The notes: generated by a model not told the origin, from the letters alone. Positions 1 through 10,088 are shown, counted from the stretch's first letter. The stretch is DNA of 64,000 bases from a bacterium (GCA_036504735.1 DASXUQ010000005.1:465377-529376), one strand, 5' to 3'. Numbers and translations are program-made.

Positions 1-1013
1 CCCAGCACTTCGGATTGGTTTCCGAAAGCGAGGCTGCGCGAGCCGTTGAGCGGAGCACTGGACTTTACGGGACCGAAGGAGTAGTTGCTGAAGCTCTGCG
101 CCGCTTGCCGCTCCTTTGCGGTGTTGCCCAGCCAGCCGCCATGGATCACATAACCGGGGATAGAGCGTGTGCCGTCATCCATCGCCAGCCAGTCTTTGTT
201 GCCGCCGGCATAGGTGTTGAAACTCTTGAGGGAAGATTGCGTGTTGTAGCTGCTGGTGGCGCTCACGGAGAGAGTCAGTTTCTCCGGAAATTCACGGGTG
301 TTCAATTGAACCGAACCGCCGGCGAAGTCGCCCGGTTGATCCGGCGTTGCCGTCTTCGAGACCACCACGTTGTCCAACAGATTCGCCGGAATGATGTCAA
401 AGGGTACAGTGCGCTTTAACGGCTCGGGGCTGGCGATGGCCGTTCCGTTAAGACGGGTATTGTTGTAGCGCTCCCCCATGCCACGCACGTAAACATATTT
501 GTCACCGACGATGGTGACGCCGGTCACGCGCTTGACGGCGGCAGACGCGTCCGAGTCCGCGGACTTCTTGATCTGCTCCGCGCTGATGCCATCGGATACG
601 GCCACCGCTTTCTTCTGGATGCCGAGGAGAGCGGCTTCGGTGTTGTTTACCTGTGTGGCTTCGATCACGACCTCGTTCATCTGTACCGCTTCCGGCCGGA
701 GCTTCAGATTCAACGTTTCGGTTTTTCCCCCTTGGATGAGCACGGCAGCGACGGTGAGCTTTGCGTACCCCACGGCTGTCGCCGCCACGTCGTATTTGCC
801 CCCGGGAACGTTTACGACGCGGAAGTGGCCGTCGAGATCCGTCGCGGCTCCCATGGCGGTGCCCTTCAGCATGACACTCACGCCGATCATCGCTTCCCCC
901 GTTTCGCCGTCGACCACCAGACCATCCAGCGTTCCGGTGGAATCAGCGGCTGCGAGCGAATGGCACAGCAGAAGCAGGCTCAGCATCAAGAAGACAGTCG
1001 TCAAAAGTCGCAT
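1..1013 (-). CDS. TonB-dependent receptor, N-terminal part (runs off the window)
   Basis: The minus frame is open from the window edge to an ATG at 1013; about 337 residues are visible. It starts with a signal peptide (MRLLTTVFLMLSLLLLC, then AAAD). A carboxypeptidase-regulatory-like beta-sandwich follows (about residues 28-105, 'GLVVDGETGEAMIGVSVML'). A TonB plug domain comes next (about 110-230), containing the VRGMGERYNN and PANLLDNVVVSKT segments typical of this receptor class. The family forms outer-membrane barrels that import siderophores, glycans or other ligands using TonB energy; the substrate cannot be told. No strong Shine-Dalgarno precedes the ATG. The gene lies 116 bp downstream of the clostripain-like lipoprotein on the same strand and may be co-transcribed with it. 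The opposite-strand open frames here are shadows. Confidence 0.9.
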   Translation of the reverse strand, partial: MRLLTTVFLMLSLLLLCHSLAAADSTGTLDGLVVDGETGEAMIGVSVMLKGTAMGAATDLDGHFRVVNVPGGKYDVAATAVGYAKLTVAAVLIQGGKTETLNLKLRPEAVQMNEVVIEATQVNNTEAALLGIQKKAVAVSDGISAEQIKKSADSDASAAVKRVTGVTIVGDKYVYVRGMGERYNNTRLNGTAIASPEPLKRTVPFDIIPANLLDNVVVSKTATPDQPGDFAGGSVQLNTREFPEKLTLSVSATSSYNTQSSLKSFNTYAGGNKDWLAMDDGTRSIPGYVIHGGWLGNTAKERQAAQSFSNYSFGPVKSSAPLNGSRSLAFGNQSEVL

Positions 1014-1129
1014 AGTAAGGGATCCGTTAGTTTCTGGTTAGGCATGCGTAAAGCACAGACGGCCATGAAAGGAAAGCGCCCGCAGAATGATCCGGCGGGG
1101 CGCTTCATGTGAGCGAATCAACACCAAAC

Positions 1130-2737
1130 TTAGTACGTGCGGGTGAGGTCAATCTGAATGCTGTCCAACTCATCGCCGCTGCGAATGGTCATCCAATCGC
1201 GCAGAGGAGCTGAGTTACGGTGGTAATAGCCGTAGCGGTCACCGGTGGAGAGTTGCCGGTTGTTATCCAGATCCTGAAAGACTCCAATGTACGCCGCGGT
1301 GGAATCGCCCTCCAGCGCAAAGGACGTCTGGAACCCGGCGTTATCCGGCGTGATGATGGTGGTCAGGGGCGCTGAAGCCGTCAGCGAAATGGCGGGTGTT
1401 CCCACCTGTGCCGTGTTCAGAAACACATACAGGTTTTGCAGCGTGTGCCCCGCCCAAGTCACAGATCCGTGGACCTGCACCAGCGCCGAACCGGACTCCT
1501 GCATAGCCACTAACAGCCCTACCCAGCCGGGCTCTTCCTGGGACATGCGCAGCGTGTGGTAGATTTCCAGATCGGCGGGAGACGGAGTCATGGGCGAGTA
1601 GATGGTCATCCCCTTCCGCATGCTGCCTGGCCGGGTGCCTCGCGTTTCAATTACCATGTGATCCAGAGCAGACTGAACACGATCTGCCGTCTGGCGGATG
1701 CCCTCGACGGCATAGAAAGTGGAATCGGCCCGAATTGAACCGACAAAGGCGGGAAGATCAACCGTTGCGGAGTCACTGACCTGCAGGTCCCACAGCGATT
1801 GCCAGATCTGGAGGATTTGCGAGGAATGATTGTGCAGGACAACGCGGATCGAATCGGCCATATTGTTCACGTCACGTGCCAGCGACTCTACGGAACGGAG
1901 GTCCAGCAGGTCAAAGATGGCAAGGGTATCCCCGGAAGTCTGCGCCCGTGTGGCCATACGAGCCACCATGAACCGGCCCAACCGTTCGGCGTCCATCCCC
2001 GGATTTGTGGCCAAATCCAGCAGCCATTGCTCCGAGGCCAGGAAACCCGGTTGCGGCAGAACAGACGAGGTCGCTACCATGTAGTCTACTTTGCCGCTCA
2101 TCTCATAGGCGACTTCCATGGTGCTCATACCGGGAGTCAGCCAGAGCAGCAGATCGAAGTGCACCGGCAGCCCATTGTGGCCCGTGGATGCGTCGAGCGT
2201 TTGAGACATGGCAGGGATCGGCATGATACGCCCGCCGCTCACATCGTCCCGGCATGCGCCACGCCACGCTTCCCCTTCACCGCCGATGATCAGCGCGTAG
2301 TGCCGCGCTGGATACAAAGCGACGGCAGAGTCCACGAATTGCTTAAGAAGCTGGGGCGAGGACATATCCTGCTGTCCCCAGGCTTTCCCGATGGAGCTGA
2401 TGCGGTTTCCCGCCTCGCCCGGTTGAAAGCGGATGTCATAAAAGCGGCAGACGCCATTGTCGGCGGCGGTTCCTACCAAGGCCACCGCATGCACCTTGTC
2501 GGTCGTATACACATCTTGAAGCCCATGTACGGTGGCAATGGCCTGCGACTGACCATTAGACAGCATGTCTCCGGCGTAGTTGCCCGCACCGTAATACAGG
2601 ATGGTCCACTCGGCACTGGTCTCCTCCGGCGGATTCGTGATGGCGGCATGATCCGTGCCTCGATGGTCCATCGAGCACGAAGACAAGATTGCCGCCGCGA
2701 CGATCACGGTAAAGAACCGTAAGTGACTGTAATTCAT
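1130..2737 (-). CDS. Clostripain-fold (C11-like) lipoprotein, predicted catalytically dead
   Basis: This is a 535-residue protein. The signal peptide ends in a lipobox (LSSC, Cys21), so an outer-membrane or periplasmic lipoprotein is expected. The fold matches the clostripain family C11: WTILYYGAGNYAGD (44-57) corresponds to the family's first strand, YALII (147-151) to the strand before the catalytic His, and MEVAYEM (207-213) to the helix after the catalytic Cys. In active members these strands lead to an HGSGW-like motif and a DACLMG motif. Here the equivalent segments are GGEGEAW and LTPGMST, so His is replaced by Glu154 and Cys by about Pro202. The frame is otherwise intact. I infer a pseudoprotease with a binding or scaffold role. 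A GGAG lies 10 nt before the ATG. It is followed on the strand by the TonB receptor. Confidence 0.75.
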   Translation of the reverse strand: MNYSHLRFFTVIVAAAILSSCSMDHRGTDHAAITNPPEETSAEWTILYYGAGNYAGDMLSNGQSQAIATVHGLQDVYTTDKVHAVALVGTAADNGVCRFYDIRFQPGEAGNRISSIGKAWGQQDMSSPQLLKQFVDSAVALYPARHYALIIGGEGEAWRGACRDDVSGGRIMPIPAMSQTLDASTGHNGLPVHFDLLLWLTPGMSTMEVAYEMSGKVDYMVATSSVLPQPGFLASEQWLLDLATNPGMDAERLGRFMVARMATRAQTSGDTLAIFDLLDLRSVESLARDVNNMADSIRVVLHNHSSQILQIWQSLWDLQVSDSATVDLPAFVGSIRADSTFYAVEGIRQTADRVQSALDHMVIETRGTRPGSMRKGMTIYSPMTPSPADLEIYHTLRMSQEEPGWVGLLVAMQESGSALVQVHGSVTWAGHTLQNLYVFLNTAQVGTPAISLTASAPLTTIITPDNAGFQTSFALEGDSTAAYIGVFQDLDNNRQLSTGDRYGYYHRNSAPLRDWMTIRSGDELDSIQIDLTRTY

Positions 2738-3203
2738 CTACCACTTGCTCCGCGAATTTTGTAGTTGCTGGTGCAATTTCTTAGCACCCTATACTACGAA
2801 GCCGATGTTTCTGTGCCGTCAACAGAATGTTACGGGATTGTTTCGGCGAGACTCTGACAGCCAACTCACTCAACGCAGAAAGCCCCGGTGGGACACCGGG
2901 GCTTTCTACGCTTCTTGGCTACTCTACCCTTCTCGGGCATCCTACACACTCACTTTGACGATCTGGAAGGGCCCTTGTTCATGCACGCCGGACACGCAAG
3001 ATTTGGTAGAAAGGGTGGAGAGGGCCGCCAGAGATCGGGACCGTTGGGTTCGGGATGTATTACAGCGGGCTTGCAATTTTCTTATTATCGAGCCGATTCC
3101 TGCGACATTCAGCGGCAAAACATTCGGCTTACGAATGCCGAAGGATGGGCTAAAAAAGCAAAGTCCTCACGGCAAAGCGCCGCGAGGACTGAACTTATCG
3201 TTG
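2738..3203. other. Intergenic region with a perfect hairpin; no gene seen
   Basis: This is 466 bp between the clostripain-like gene and tRNA-fMet. It holds a perfect 14-bp inverted repeat with a GGA loop (2877-2907, arms AGAAAGCCCCGGTG) that lacks a U-run on either strand. It also holds the tRNA terminator at 3152-3190. The two short plus-strand frames here have no recognisable content. Confidence 0.6.
3152..3190 (-). terminator. Rho-independent terminator after tRNA-fMet
   Basis: On the minus strand an imperfect 12-bp stem (arms AGTCCTCGCGGC and GCCGTGAGGACT, 5-nt loop) is followed by a T-rich run (TTTGCTTTTTTA). It sits 14 bp beyond the 3' end of the tRNA and would also end transcription coming from the corC operon. 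Confidence 0.8.
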
Positions 3204-3277
<74 letters not shown>

Positions 3278-3324
3278 ATAATAGAAACCCAATATACGGA
3301 TGTTGACAGGATTTGTCAAGCCGT

Positions 3325-4566
3325 TCAATCTTCATCTTCTGGCGCAGAAAGAGGTAGCTTGAGCAGGCAGCCTTCTACCCGACGCGGAGTGCGCTGCAAT
3401 ACCCTCACGGCAACTCCATCAATATCAACGTCTTCACCGGCATTCGGGATTCTGCCCAAGCGATCTGCCAACAGTCCGGACAACGTGTTATATTCCCCCT
3501 CGGGAGGAGGCCAACCGGTAACCTGCTCGATGTCCTCAAGGAAAGCCGAGCCGCTGACCAGAAACTTGCCGGGAGCGACCCGCTTAATCACAGCCTGATC
3601 CGGATCGAAACGCTCGCCTACAGGGCCAACCAACTCCGCGAAGATATCGGCGAGTGTCACCAGGCCGTCTGTACCGCCGTACTCATCGACCACCAGCGCC
3701 ACCCGCCTCCGTTGAACTTTGAATTCCTGCAAGAGATCCACAATCCGCTTGGACTCGGGAACCGCATGCAGCGGACGAAGCACATCCCGCAAGGAGCCAA
3801 GGTCCGCGAGGAAATCACGGGCACTGATGAAGCCGACGATATGATCCAAGTCACCGTCGTAGACGGGAAGGATATTGTAACGGCTGCGGCGAAAGACATC
3901 GCGCACTTCCGCAGGAGTCATATGCAGCGAGACCGCGACCATCTGCGTGCGGGGAGTCATGATCTGCCGGACCTTGAGTTCCCGCGCATCCAGAAAGCGC
4001 TCCAGAAGTTCTCCTTCCTCCGGCGAGACGGCTCCCTCCGCCTCCGCTCCAACCAAGACCATATCCAGTTCACGGCGCATCGCCAGAGGTTCCCCGCTGA
4101 CGAGCTGATCCACAGGCTGTGCGCTGCTCGTGAGAAGACGGGTCATCGGCCAGAGCAGCCAGCGAATTGGGGTAAACAGGTAGTAGCAGGCGAGCATGGG
4201 AAAAGACCAGCGGCGCACAATGCGGTTGGCCAAGGCATAGCCGACCGTCTTGGGAAGCAATTCAGAGAAGACCAGCACGGCCAGCGGCGAAAGAGTCAGC
4301 AGCCAGAAGTCGCCGATTCCCGCCGCTTTGGCCAGCACCACCAGCAGCGACGAATAGGCGACATTGGTAACATTATTGCCGATGAGCGTGGTACCCAAAA
4401 ACCGTTGGGGATGAGCCGAAAGAAAATGCACCGTGCGAGCGCCGAAGCGCCGCGCCCGCATCCAGCCAAAGGTCAGAATGCGGTCGAAGGCCGTGTAGGC
4501 GGTTTCCATCGCCGAGAAGTAGGCGCCGCTGATGAAGATCAGCAGAAGCAGCAGAAGCAGCTTCAC
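3325..4566 (-). CDS. CNNM/CBS-domain CorC-HlyC family membrane protein
   Basis: The protein has 413 residues in the order expected for the family. An N-terminal CNNM (DUF21) transmembrane domain covers about 1-190 and begins MKLLLLLLLIFISGAYFSAM with the family's SGxxFSAMETA core. Two CBS domains follow (about 195-320, 'IMTPRTQMVAV' and 'RVALVVDEYGGTDGLVTL'). A C-terminal CorC/HlyC transporter-associated domain ends the protein (about 335-405, 'EYNTLSGLLADRLGRIP'). Relatives are linked to Mg2+/Co2+ efflux or homeostasis, with the CBS pair binding nucleotide. The ATG overlaps the end of yigZ by 4 bp, so the two are translationally coupled. It is the last protein gene of the M1-ppdK-yigZ-corC operon, just before tRNA-fMet. 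Confidence 0.93.
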   Translation of the reverse strand: MKLLLLLLLIFISGAYFSAMETAYTAFDRILTFGWMRARRFGARTVHFLSAHPQRFLGTTLIGNNVTNVAYSSLLVVLAKAAGIGDFWLLTLSPLAVLVFSELLPKTVGYALANRIVRRWSFPMLACYYLFTPIRWLLWPMTRLLTSSAQPVDQLVSGEPLAMRRELDMVLVGAEAEGAVSPEEGELLERFLDARELKVRQIMTPRTQMVAVSLHMTPAEVRDVFRRSRYNILPVYDGDLDHIVGFISARDFLADLGSLRDVLRPLHAVPESKRIVDLLQEFKVQRRRVALVVDEYGGTDGLVTLADIFAELVGPVGERFDPDQAVIKRVAPGKFLVSGSAFLEDIEQVTGWPPPEGEYNTLSGLLADRLGRIPNAGEDVDIDGVAVRVLQRTPRRVEGCLLKLPLSAPEDED

Positions 4567-5180
4567 TCGGAGATCTCCTGCACCAGCATGCGGCCGCTGC
4601 CGGCATCGATCAGCGCGGCGATCAGCGCGGGCATGGCATCCGGCGAAATCGACAGCAGAAAGCAGGCACCTGCGGACGAAGGCTGCAGTTCTACGGCGGC
4701 GTTATGACGGCGGGCTATGGTGTACACGGCATTTTGAAGATCATAGGAGCATTCGACGCGGCAGCGGGAAAGAATCGGCACGCGCAGGACAGGCGCGGCG
4801 TCCAGGCATTGTGCGGCACAGTCACCATAAGCGCGGGCAAGCCCACCGGTGCCAAGCTTGGTGCCGCCAAAGTAGCGAGTAACGATCACCAGACTCGAGG
4901 TAAGATCGCGCTTCTGAATTTCCCGCAGGATGGGCGGGCCGGCGGTGCCACGAGGCTCGCCGGCGTCGCCCGGTTTTTCGATCAGATGCCGGTCGCGACC
5001 GAGACGATAGGCGAAACACCAGTGCGTGGCATCGTAGTACCGCTTGCGCTCGGCGTCCAGCAGCGCGGCCACCTCCTGCTCAGATTGAACAGGAGTGGCC
5101 GTGCCCAAAAAGCGCGAGCCCAGCACGCGTGTTTGCGCGTGACCAGGCCCGGCTAATGTCAGATAGTCTTCCGCGGACAT
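4563..5180 (-). CDS. yigZ: YigZ / IMPACT family protein
   Basis: The protein has 205 residues, the usual length. The N-terminal UPF0029 domain carries the family signature: ATHWCFAYRLG (about 51-61), DAGEPRGTAGPPIL (about 71-84) and the invariant VTRYFGGTKLGTGGLARAY (about 99-117). A smaller C-terminal ferredoxin-like domain follows. The E. coli and eukaryotic relatives are linked to translation or stress, but the biochemical role is unsettled. It starts 16 bp after ppdK ends and overlaps corC by 4 bp, placing it mid-operon. Confidence 0.93.
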   Translation of the reverse strand: MSAEDYLTLAGPGHAQTRVLGSRFLGTATPVQSEQEVAALLDAERKRYYDATHWCFAYRLGRDRHLIEKPGDAGEPRGTAGPPILREIQKRDLTSSLVIVTRYFGGTKLGTGGLARAYGDCAAQCLDAAPVLRVPILSRCRVECSYDLQNAVYTIARRHNAAVELQPSSAGACFLLSISPDAMPALIAALIDAGSGRMLVQEISE

Positions 5181-5196
5181 GCGCGGTTACGCATCC

Positions 5197-7974
5197 CTAA
5201 TTTTGCTTCTTCTTTGCGCGAAGCGCTGCCTGCGCCGCCGCCAGACGGGCCACGGGAACGCGGAACGGGCTGCACGAAACGTAATCGAGACCGACGTCAT
5301 TGAAGAAGTACACGGAAGACGGATCGCCACCGTGCTCGCCGCAAATACCGACCTTGAGTGTCGGGCGGGTGGCGCGGCCACGCTCGGTGCCCATGCGGAC
5401 GAGCTGTCCCACACCGGCGGTATCCAGCGACTCGAACGGATCGTCCGGCAGGATCTTGTGGCCCACGTAGAACGGGAGGAACTTGCCGGCATCGTCGCGG
5501 GACAGGCCCATCGTCGTCTGCGTGAGGTCATTGGTGCCGAAGCTGAAGAACTCGGCCTCCTTGGCGATCTCGTTTGCCATGAGGGCGGCGCGCGGCAACT
5601 CGATCATTGTACCGACAAGGTAGTCGAACTTGACGCCGGATTCCTTCATGACCTCCGTGGCCACGCGGCGGATAATTTCCGCCTGCATATGGAACTCTTC
5701 GAGAGTCATGATCAGCGGAATCATGACTTCGGGATTGACCTCGATGCCAGCCTTCTTCACGGCCACGGCGGCTTCGAAGATGGCGCGAGCCTGCATTTCG
5801 GTGATTTCCGGGAAGACAATGCCCAAACGGCAGCCGCGATGACCGAGCATAGGGTTGGCTTCGGCAAGGAAGGCGACCTTGGCGTTGATCTTCTCGGCGG
5901 GAACGTTCAGCTTCTTGGAAAGATCGGCAACGGCCTTCTCCCCGTGAGGCAGGAACTCATGGAGCGGCGGATCGAGCAGACGAACCGTAACGGGACGTCC
6001 GGCCATCTCGGTAAAGATGCCTTCAAAGTCCTTGCGCTGCATGGGCAGCAGCTTGGCCAACGCGGACTTGCGCTCGGCCAGGGTGTCGGCGATAATCATC
6101 TGGCGAACCGAGTCAATGCGGTCGCCTTCAAAGAACATGTGCTCGGTACGGCAGAGACCGATGCCCTGCGCGCCGAAGGCGACGGCGTTCTTCGACTGAT
6201 CCGGCTGATCGGCGTTGGTGCGCACTTTCAGACGGCGATATTCGTCGGCCCACGAGAGCAGGCTGTTGTAAAGCTGATAATCAGGCGCGTCCTTGGGATC
6301 GAGAGTCTTCTCGAGGAGCACCTGCAGCACTTCCGACGGCTTGGTGGGAATGCGCTCGGCGTAGACATCGCCGGTGGAACCGTTCAGGGAGATCCAATCG
6401 CCTTCCTTGACGACCTTGCCCTTGACGGCCATCTCATGCTTGCCGTAGTCAATTTCCAGAGTATCGCACCCCGCGACGCACACCTTGCCCATCTGACGGG
6501 CAACGAGAGCGGCGTGGGAGGTCATGCCGCCACGCTGGGTGAGAATACCCTGCGCCGCGTCCATACCGCGGATATCTTCGGGCGAGGTTTCGATGCGAAC
6601 CAGGATGACCTGCTCGCCCTTCTGCGCCCATGCTTCGGCGTCGCTGGCATGGAAGACCACGCGACCGGTAGCCGCGCCGGGACCGGCATTGAGGCCCTTG
6701 GCAATGGGCTTGGCACTCTTGATAACCTTCGGATCAAAGATCGGACGCAGCAATTGATTGAGCATCAAAGGCTCGACACGTTCGATGGCGTCTTCCTTGG
6801 TGATCAGACCTTCGGCGACCATTTCCACCGCCATGCGAATGGCGGCCAGACCGGTACGCTTGCCGACGCGGCACTGGAGCATCCAGAGCTTGCCGTTCTG
6901 AATGGTGAACTCGATGTCCATCATGTCGCGGTAGTGCTGCTCGAGACGGTCGGTAATCGAGATCAGCTCCTTGCAGGCGGCAGGCATCTTCTCTTCGAGC
7001 GACGGAAACTTGGCGGCACGGTCGGCTTCGGGGACGCTGTGGTTTTGTGACCATGTCTGCGAACCCTTGAGCGTCACCTGCTGCGGCGTACGCGTTCCGG
7101 CGACGACGTCTTCGCCCTGCGCATTCACCAGGAATTCGCCGTAGAACGCCTTTTCGCCGGTGGCGGGATCGCGCGTGAAGGCGACGCCGGTGGCGCAATT
7201 GTCACCGAGGTTACCGAACACCATGGCCTGCACGTTGACGGCGGTGCCCCACGATTCCGGAATCTTGTTCAGGCGGCGATAGACAATAGCGCGCTCGTTC
7301 ATCCAGGAGCCGAACACGGCGCCGACCGCTCCCCAGAGCTGATCATAAGGATCTTCGGGGAAGTCCACGCCCTTGCGCTCTTTGATAATCTTCTTGAACT
7401 CGGCAACCAATTCCTTGAGCTGCGCAGCGGAAAGATCGGTATCAAGTTTCACGCCGGCCTGCTTCTTCTTGGCGGCGAGCATGACTTCGAACGGGTCTTC
7501 CTCCTCCTTGGTCTCGGGCTTCAGTTCGAGCACGACGTCACCGTACATGGCGACAAAGCGGCGGTAGGAATCATAGGCGAAACGCGCGTCGCCGCTGCGG
7601 GCGATCAGGCCTTCCACCGTCTTGTCATTCAGACCAAGGTTCAAAATCGTGTCCATCATGCCGGGCATCGACGCGCGAGCGCCGCTGCGGACGGAGACGA
7701 GCAGCGGATTGGAAGGATCACCGAACTTAGCGCCGGTGAGAGATTCGATGTAGTGAATCGCCTTGTCTACTTCACTCTTGAGCGTCTCGGGATATTGCCG
7801 CCCGTGCTCGTAAAAGTAGGTGCAAACCTCAGTAGAACAGGTAAAGCCGGGCGGGACAGGGATGCCGAGGAGATTCATTTCGGCGAGGTTGGCTCCCTTG
7901 CCACCCAGCAGGGCTTTCATGTCGGCTTTGCCTTCAGCGGTGCCGTTGCCGAAGGTGTAAACGTACTTAGTCAT
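5197..7974 (-). CDS. ppdK: Pyruvate, phosphate dikinase
   Basis: The protein has 925 residues and interconverts pyruvate, ATP and Pi with PEP, AMP and PPi. The N-terminal ATP-grasp domain starts TFGNGTAEG...[11 protein letters not shown]. The phosphohistidine swivelling domain carries [12 protein letters not shown], with the catalytic His near residue 486. The C-terminal PEP/pyruvate TIM barrel holds the catalytic GICGEHGG (Cys near residue 877). I chose the ATG at 7974, giving the family-typical [11 protein letters not shown]; an in-frame TTG 18 nt upstream overlaps the GGAG that probably serves as Shine-Dalgarno. It begins 21 bp after the M1 peptidase gene, so it probably shares that promoter. 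The 623-residue open frame on the opposite strand is a GC-rich shadow. Confidence 0.97.
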   Translation of the reverse strand: MTKYVYTFGNGTAEGKADMKALLGGKGANLAEMNLLGIPVPPGFTCSTEVCTYFYEHGRQYPETLKSEVDKAIHYIESLTGAKFGDPSNPLLVSVRSGARASMPGMMDTILNLGLNDKTVEGLIARSGDARFAYDSYRRFVAMYGDVVLELKPETKEEEDPFEVMLAAKKKQAGVKLDTDLSAAQLKELVAEFKKIIKERKGVDFPEDPYDQLWGAVGAVFGSWMNERAIVYRRLNKIPESWGTAVNVQAMVFGNLGDNCATGVAFTRDPATGEKAFYGEFLVNAQGEDVVAGTRTPQQVTLKGSQTWSQNHSVPEADRAAKFPSLEEKMPAACKELISITDRLEQHYRDMMDIEFTIQNGKLWMLQCRVGKRTGLAAIRMAVEMVAEGLITKEDAIERVEPLMLNQLLRPIFDPKVIKSAKPIAKGLNAGPGAATGRVVFHASDAEAWAQKGEQVILVRIETSPEDIRGMDAAQGILTQRGGMTSHAALVARQMGKVCVAGCDTLEIDYGKHEMAVKGKVVKEGDWISLNGSTGDVYAERIPTKPSEVLQVLLEKTLDPKDAPDYQLYNSLLSWADEYRRLKVRTNADQPDQSKNAVAFGAQGIGLCRTEHMFFEGDRIDSVRQMIIADTLAERKSALAKLLPMQRKDFEGIFTEMAGRPVTVRLLDPPLHEFLPHGEKAVADLSKKLNVPAEKINAKVAFLAEANPMLGHRGCRLGIVFPEITEMQARAIFEAAVAVKKAGIEVNPEVMIPLIMTLEEFHMQAEIIRRVATEVMKESGVKFDYLVGTMIELPRAALMANEIAKEAEFFSFGTNDLTQTTMGLSRDDAGKFLPFYVGHKILPDDPFESLDTAGVGQLVRMGTERGRATRPTLKVGICGEHGGDPSSVYFFNDVGLDYVSCSPFRVPVARLAAAQAALRAKKKQN

Positions 7975-7995
7975 AGAACAACCGTGCTCCAAAGT

Positions 7996-9981
7996 TTATT
8001 TGAGAAGAATCGCTTTAGCGACCCTGCATTCTTGTTCGGATTCAAGACGGAAAAGATAGACGCCGGACGCGGCATTCGTGCCATCCCAAGCCACCTGATG
8101 CGTGCCGGCGGGAAGCGATCCCAGATCGCGGGTGGTTTGCTCGCGCCCCAGAAGGTCGAAGACCCGTAAACGCACCGTGGCAGACTTGGGGAGATCAAAG
8201 CGGACAACGGCCGCGCTATTGAAAGGATTAGGCGAGACGGAAGTGATCCTGAACTCTTTGGGCAATGCCGGAGACAGCGGGGTACCGGTGCCCAAATACG
8301 TGTAGGTGGCCCGCTTGAGAATCTTATTGCCGGGGTCGATCTGGACACCGCGAATGTCCGTGAGGCCGGTCAGTTCAAAGGTCTGATCCGCTGTCGCATC
8401 ATTCCAGACGGTGAAGACAGAATCCGGTCGATTGGCAAACGAGACGCGTACATCGACCGGCATGCGAAAGAGCGTGCCCGTAGTTTGTGTCTGCGCAATG
8501 TGAAAGACAGGAATGTCGATGAGATCGATCAGTACATGGTACAGCGGATAGCGCGTGCCCGTGTACACCCACTCATCGAAAAACCACTGCAAACTGCCGC
8601 CGTAATGCTCTTCAAGTTTGAGCTGCCATTCCGCGGTCACGGCGTTGCCGAAGGCGTGTTCCTGACCATACTCACGCCAGGCATCGAAAAAGGCGGTATC
8701 GCCGAGAAGCTGGCGCAGCATGTGCATTACGCAGGCGCCCTTCTCGTAGACGGTCGATCCCCAATAGTAATCCGGATTGTAGATGGGGAAGTTCTCGTTG
8801 GTGGTGAGTGCCGCAGGGAAGAGATCGGTCTCGACGTAGTCCTGATAGGCGGCATGGCCGCCGAGGGCTTCCATACCGAGAGCCTCACAGTAGGTGCCGA
8901 AGCCTTCGTTCAGCCAGAGGTCGCGCCAGTCGCCGCAAGTAACCCAGTCGCCCCACCACTGATGAGACATCTCATGGAAGAGCAGCCAGTCGTAGGTGTG
9001 ATTGGCCTGCACCGCGTTCTCGACATGGAAGACACAGGTGGCATGCTCCATGTCGCCGATGGGCGTCATCGCGTAGCCGAAGCGGTCGAACGGATAGGGA
9101 CCGAAGCGGGCGGAAAAGCTATCGAGTACGGCGGGAACATTCGCGTAGGCAATCTGCGCCGCGGCAAGGTGGTTCGGATAGACCCAGTTCATAATCAACG
9201 GGTGTTCCGTTCGCTGCACAAATGTCCGATAGTTACCGGCAGAAATCGCCAACAGGTAGGTGGAAACAGGCTGGTCGAGGCGGTAATGCCAGACCGTGCG
9301 CGATGCGGAACTGTCGACCGAGACCGGCATGCCGACCGTCATGAACTGGGTAGCCGTTTGCGAACGGCTCAGTTCCGTCTCGGCATCCCACAGAACCTTG
9401 TCCGTCGGATCGGCATAGGAAGGAAGCCAGTTGTAGTTGGCCGGAGGCAAGTCGAGATTGAGACCGTCCCCCATGCTGAAGCCCATATTGCCGCGATCCC
9501 CTTGAGCGCGCACGAAACGGAAGCCGCCCCAGGAATCGATAATCGCGGGATTCCCGTGGTAGGCGATACCGAATTCCACCGTATCATGGAGGGGCACGGC
9601 AGGGCTCAACAGAATCTGCAGGCTGTCGAGACCGTCGCGGGTGTATGTGACGGTTGTTTCGCCGAGCGACCAGACGGAGTCCATGGTGAGCGACTCCGTG
9701 AAGCGCAAGTCCACCCGGTCCAGCGGAATCTGGCTCGCGCGAACGGTGTAGATCACGGAGGAGCGGAAGATTTGACTGTCAGGGTTCATGCTCATCGTCG
9801 GGTGGATTTCCAGCATGTCATAGCGATGCAGGCTGTCATCATCCAGTGACCCGGCGCGGCTGTGGAGTCTATGGCGCAACTCGGAATTCGGCGTGGGAGT
9901 TCCCCATGGGCCGGTCTGGCGCGGCGCCGCAAACACAAGAGTACTGGCCAGAATTGCTAAAATCAGTGATTTTAGATACAT
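7996..9981 (-). CDS. Secreted M1-family metallopeptidase with T9SS sorting domain
   Basis: From the ATG at 9981 the protein has 661 residues. This start directly precedes a signal peptide (MYLKSLILAILASTLVFAA) and has GGGGTGG just upstream; the longer frame adds 57 residues with no domain. It is a gluzincin with HEMSH at 336-340 and the third zinc ligand in LNEGF (Glu359). The exopeptidase motif GxMEN reads GDMEH (309-313), so the residue gripping the peptide N-terminus is altered. The C-terminal about 80 residues form a type-A T9SS sorting domain (SPNPFNSAAVVRFDLP ... SGVYLFRL). I infer a cell-surface or released protease. It heads the ppdK-yigZ-corC operon. Confidence 0.92.
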   Translation of the reverse strand: MYLKSLILAILASTLVFAAPRQTGPWGTPTPNSELRHRLHSRAGSLDDDSLHRYDMLEIHPTMSMNPDSQIFRSSVIYTVRASQIPLDRVDLRFTESLTMDSVWSLGETTVTYTRDGLDSLQILLSPAVPLHDTVEFGIAYHGNPAIIDSWGGFRFVRAQGDRGNMGFSMGDGLNLDLPPANYNWLPSYADPTDKVLWDAETELSRSQTATQFMTVGMPVSVDSSASRTVWHYRLDQPVSTYLLAISAGNYRTFVQRTEHPLIMNWVYPNHLAAAQIAYANVPAVLDSFSARFGPYPFDRFGYAMTPIGDMEHATCVFHVENAVQANHTYDWLLFHEMSHQWWGDWVTCGDWRDLWLNEGFGTYCEALGMEALGGHAAYQDYVETDLFPAALTTNENFPIYNPDYYWGSTVYEKGACVMHMLRQLLGDTAFFDAWREYGQEHAFGNAVTAEWQLKLEEHYGGSLQWFFDEWVYTGTRYPLYHVLIDLIDIPVFHIAQTQTTGTLFRMPVDVRVSFANRPDSVFTVWNDATADQTFELTGLTDIRGVQIDPGNKILKRATYTYLGTGTPLSPALPKEFRITSVSPNPFNSAAVVRFDLPKSATVRLRVFDLLGREQTTRDLGSLPAGTHQVAWDGTNAASGVYLFRLESEQECRVAKAILLK

Positions 9982-10014
9982 AACCACCCCAGCTTGTGCA
10001 AAATTTAACTTTAT

Positions 10015-10043
10015 AGAATACGAATGTCTGGTGCCAAAGTCAA
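10015..10043 (-). promoter_or_regulatory. Sigma-70 type promoter for the M1-ppdK-yigZ-corC operon
   Basis: On the minus strand TTGACT is followed by a 17-bp spacer and TATTCT. The -10 box lies 33 bp upstream of the chosen ATG at 9981, giving a leader of roughly 25 nt. Confidence 0.7.
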
Positions 10044-10060
10044 GCCCGGACCGAGGAGAA

Positions 10061-10088
10061 GCAGCGGGCCGCATCAGCGGCCCGCTGC
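10061..10088 (-). terminator. Strong hairpin after the C25 protease gene (terminator candidate)
   Basis: A perfect 12-bp GC-rich stem (GCAGCGGGCCGC) has a 4-nt loop. It lies 27 bp beyond the stop codon at 10116 and before the next promoter. On the minus strand it is followed by TTCTCCTC, not a full U-run, so termination efficiency is uncertain. Confidence 0.5.

Noticed and set aside
2877-2907. Intrinsic terminator
   Set aside because: The stem is perfect but neither strand has a following U-run and no gene ends nearby, so it is left as an unexplained hairpin.
5179-7050. 623-residue plus-strand open frame
   Set aside because: It lies wholly antisense to ppdK, which has all its family motifs; the translation has the Arg/His/Gly-rich look of a GC-driven shadow.
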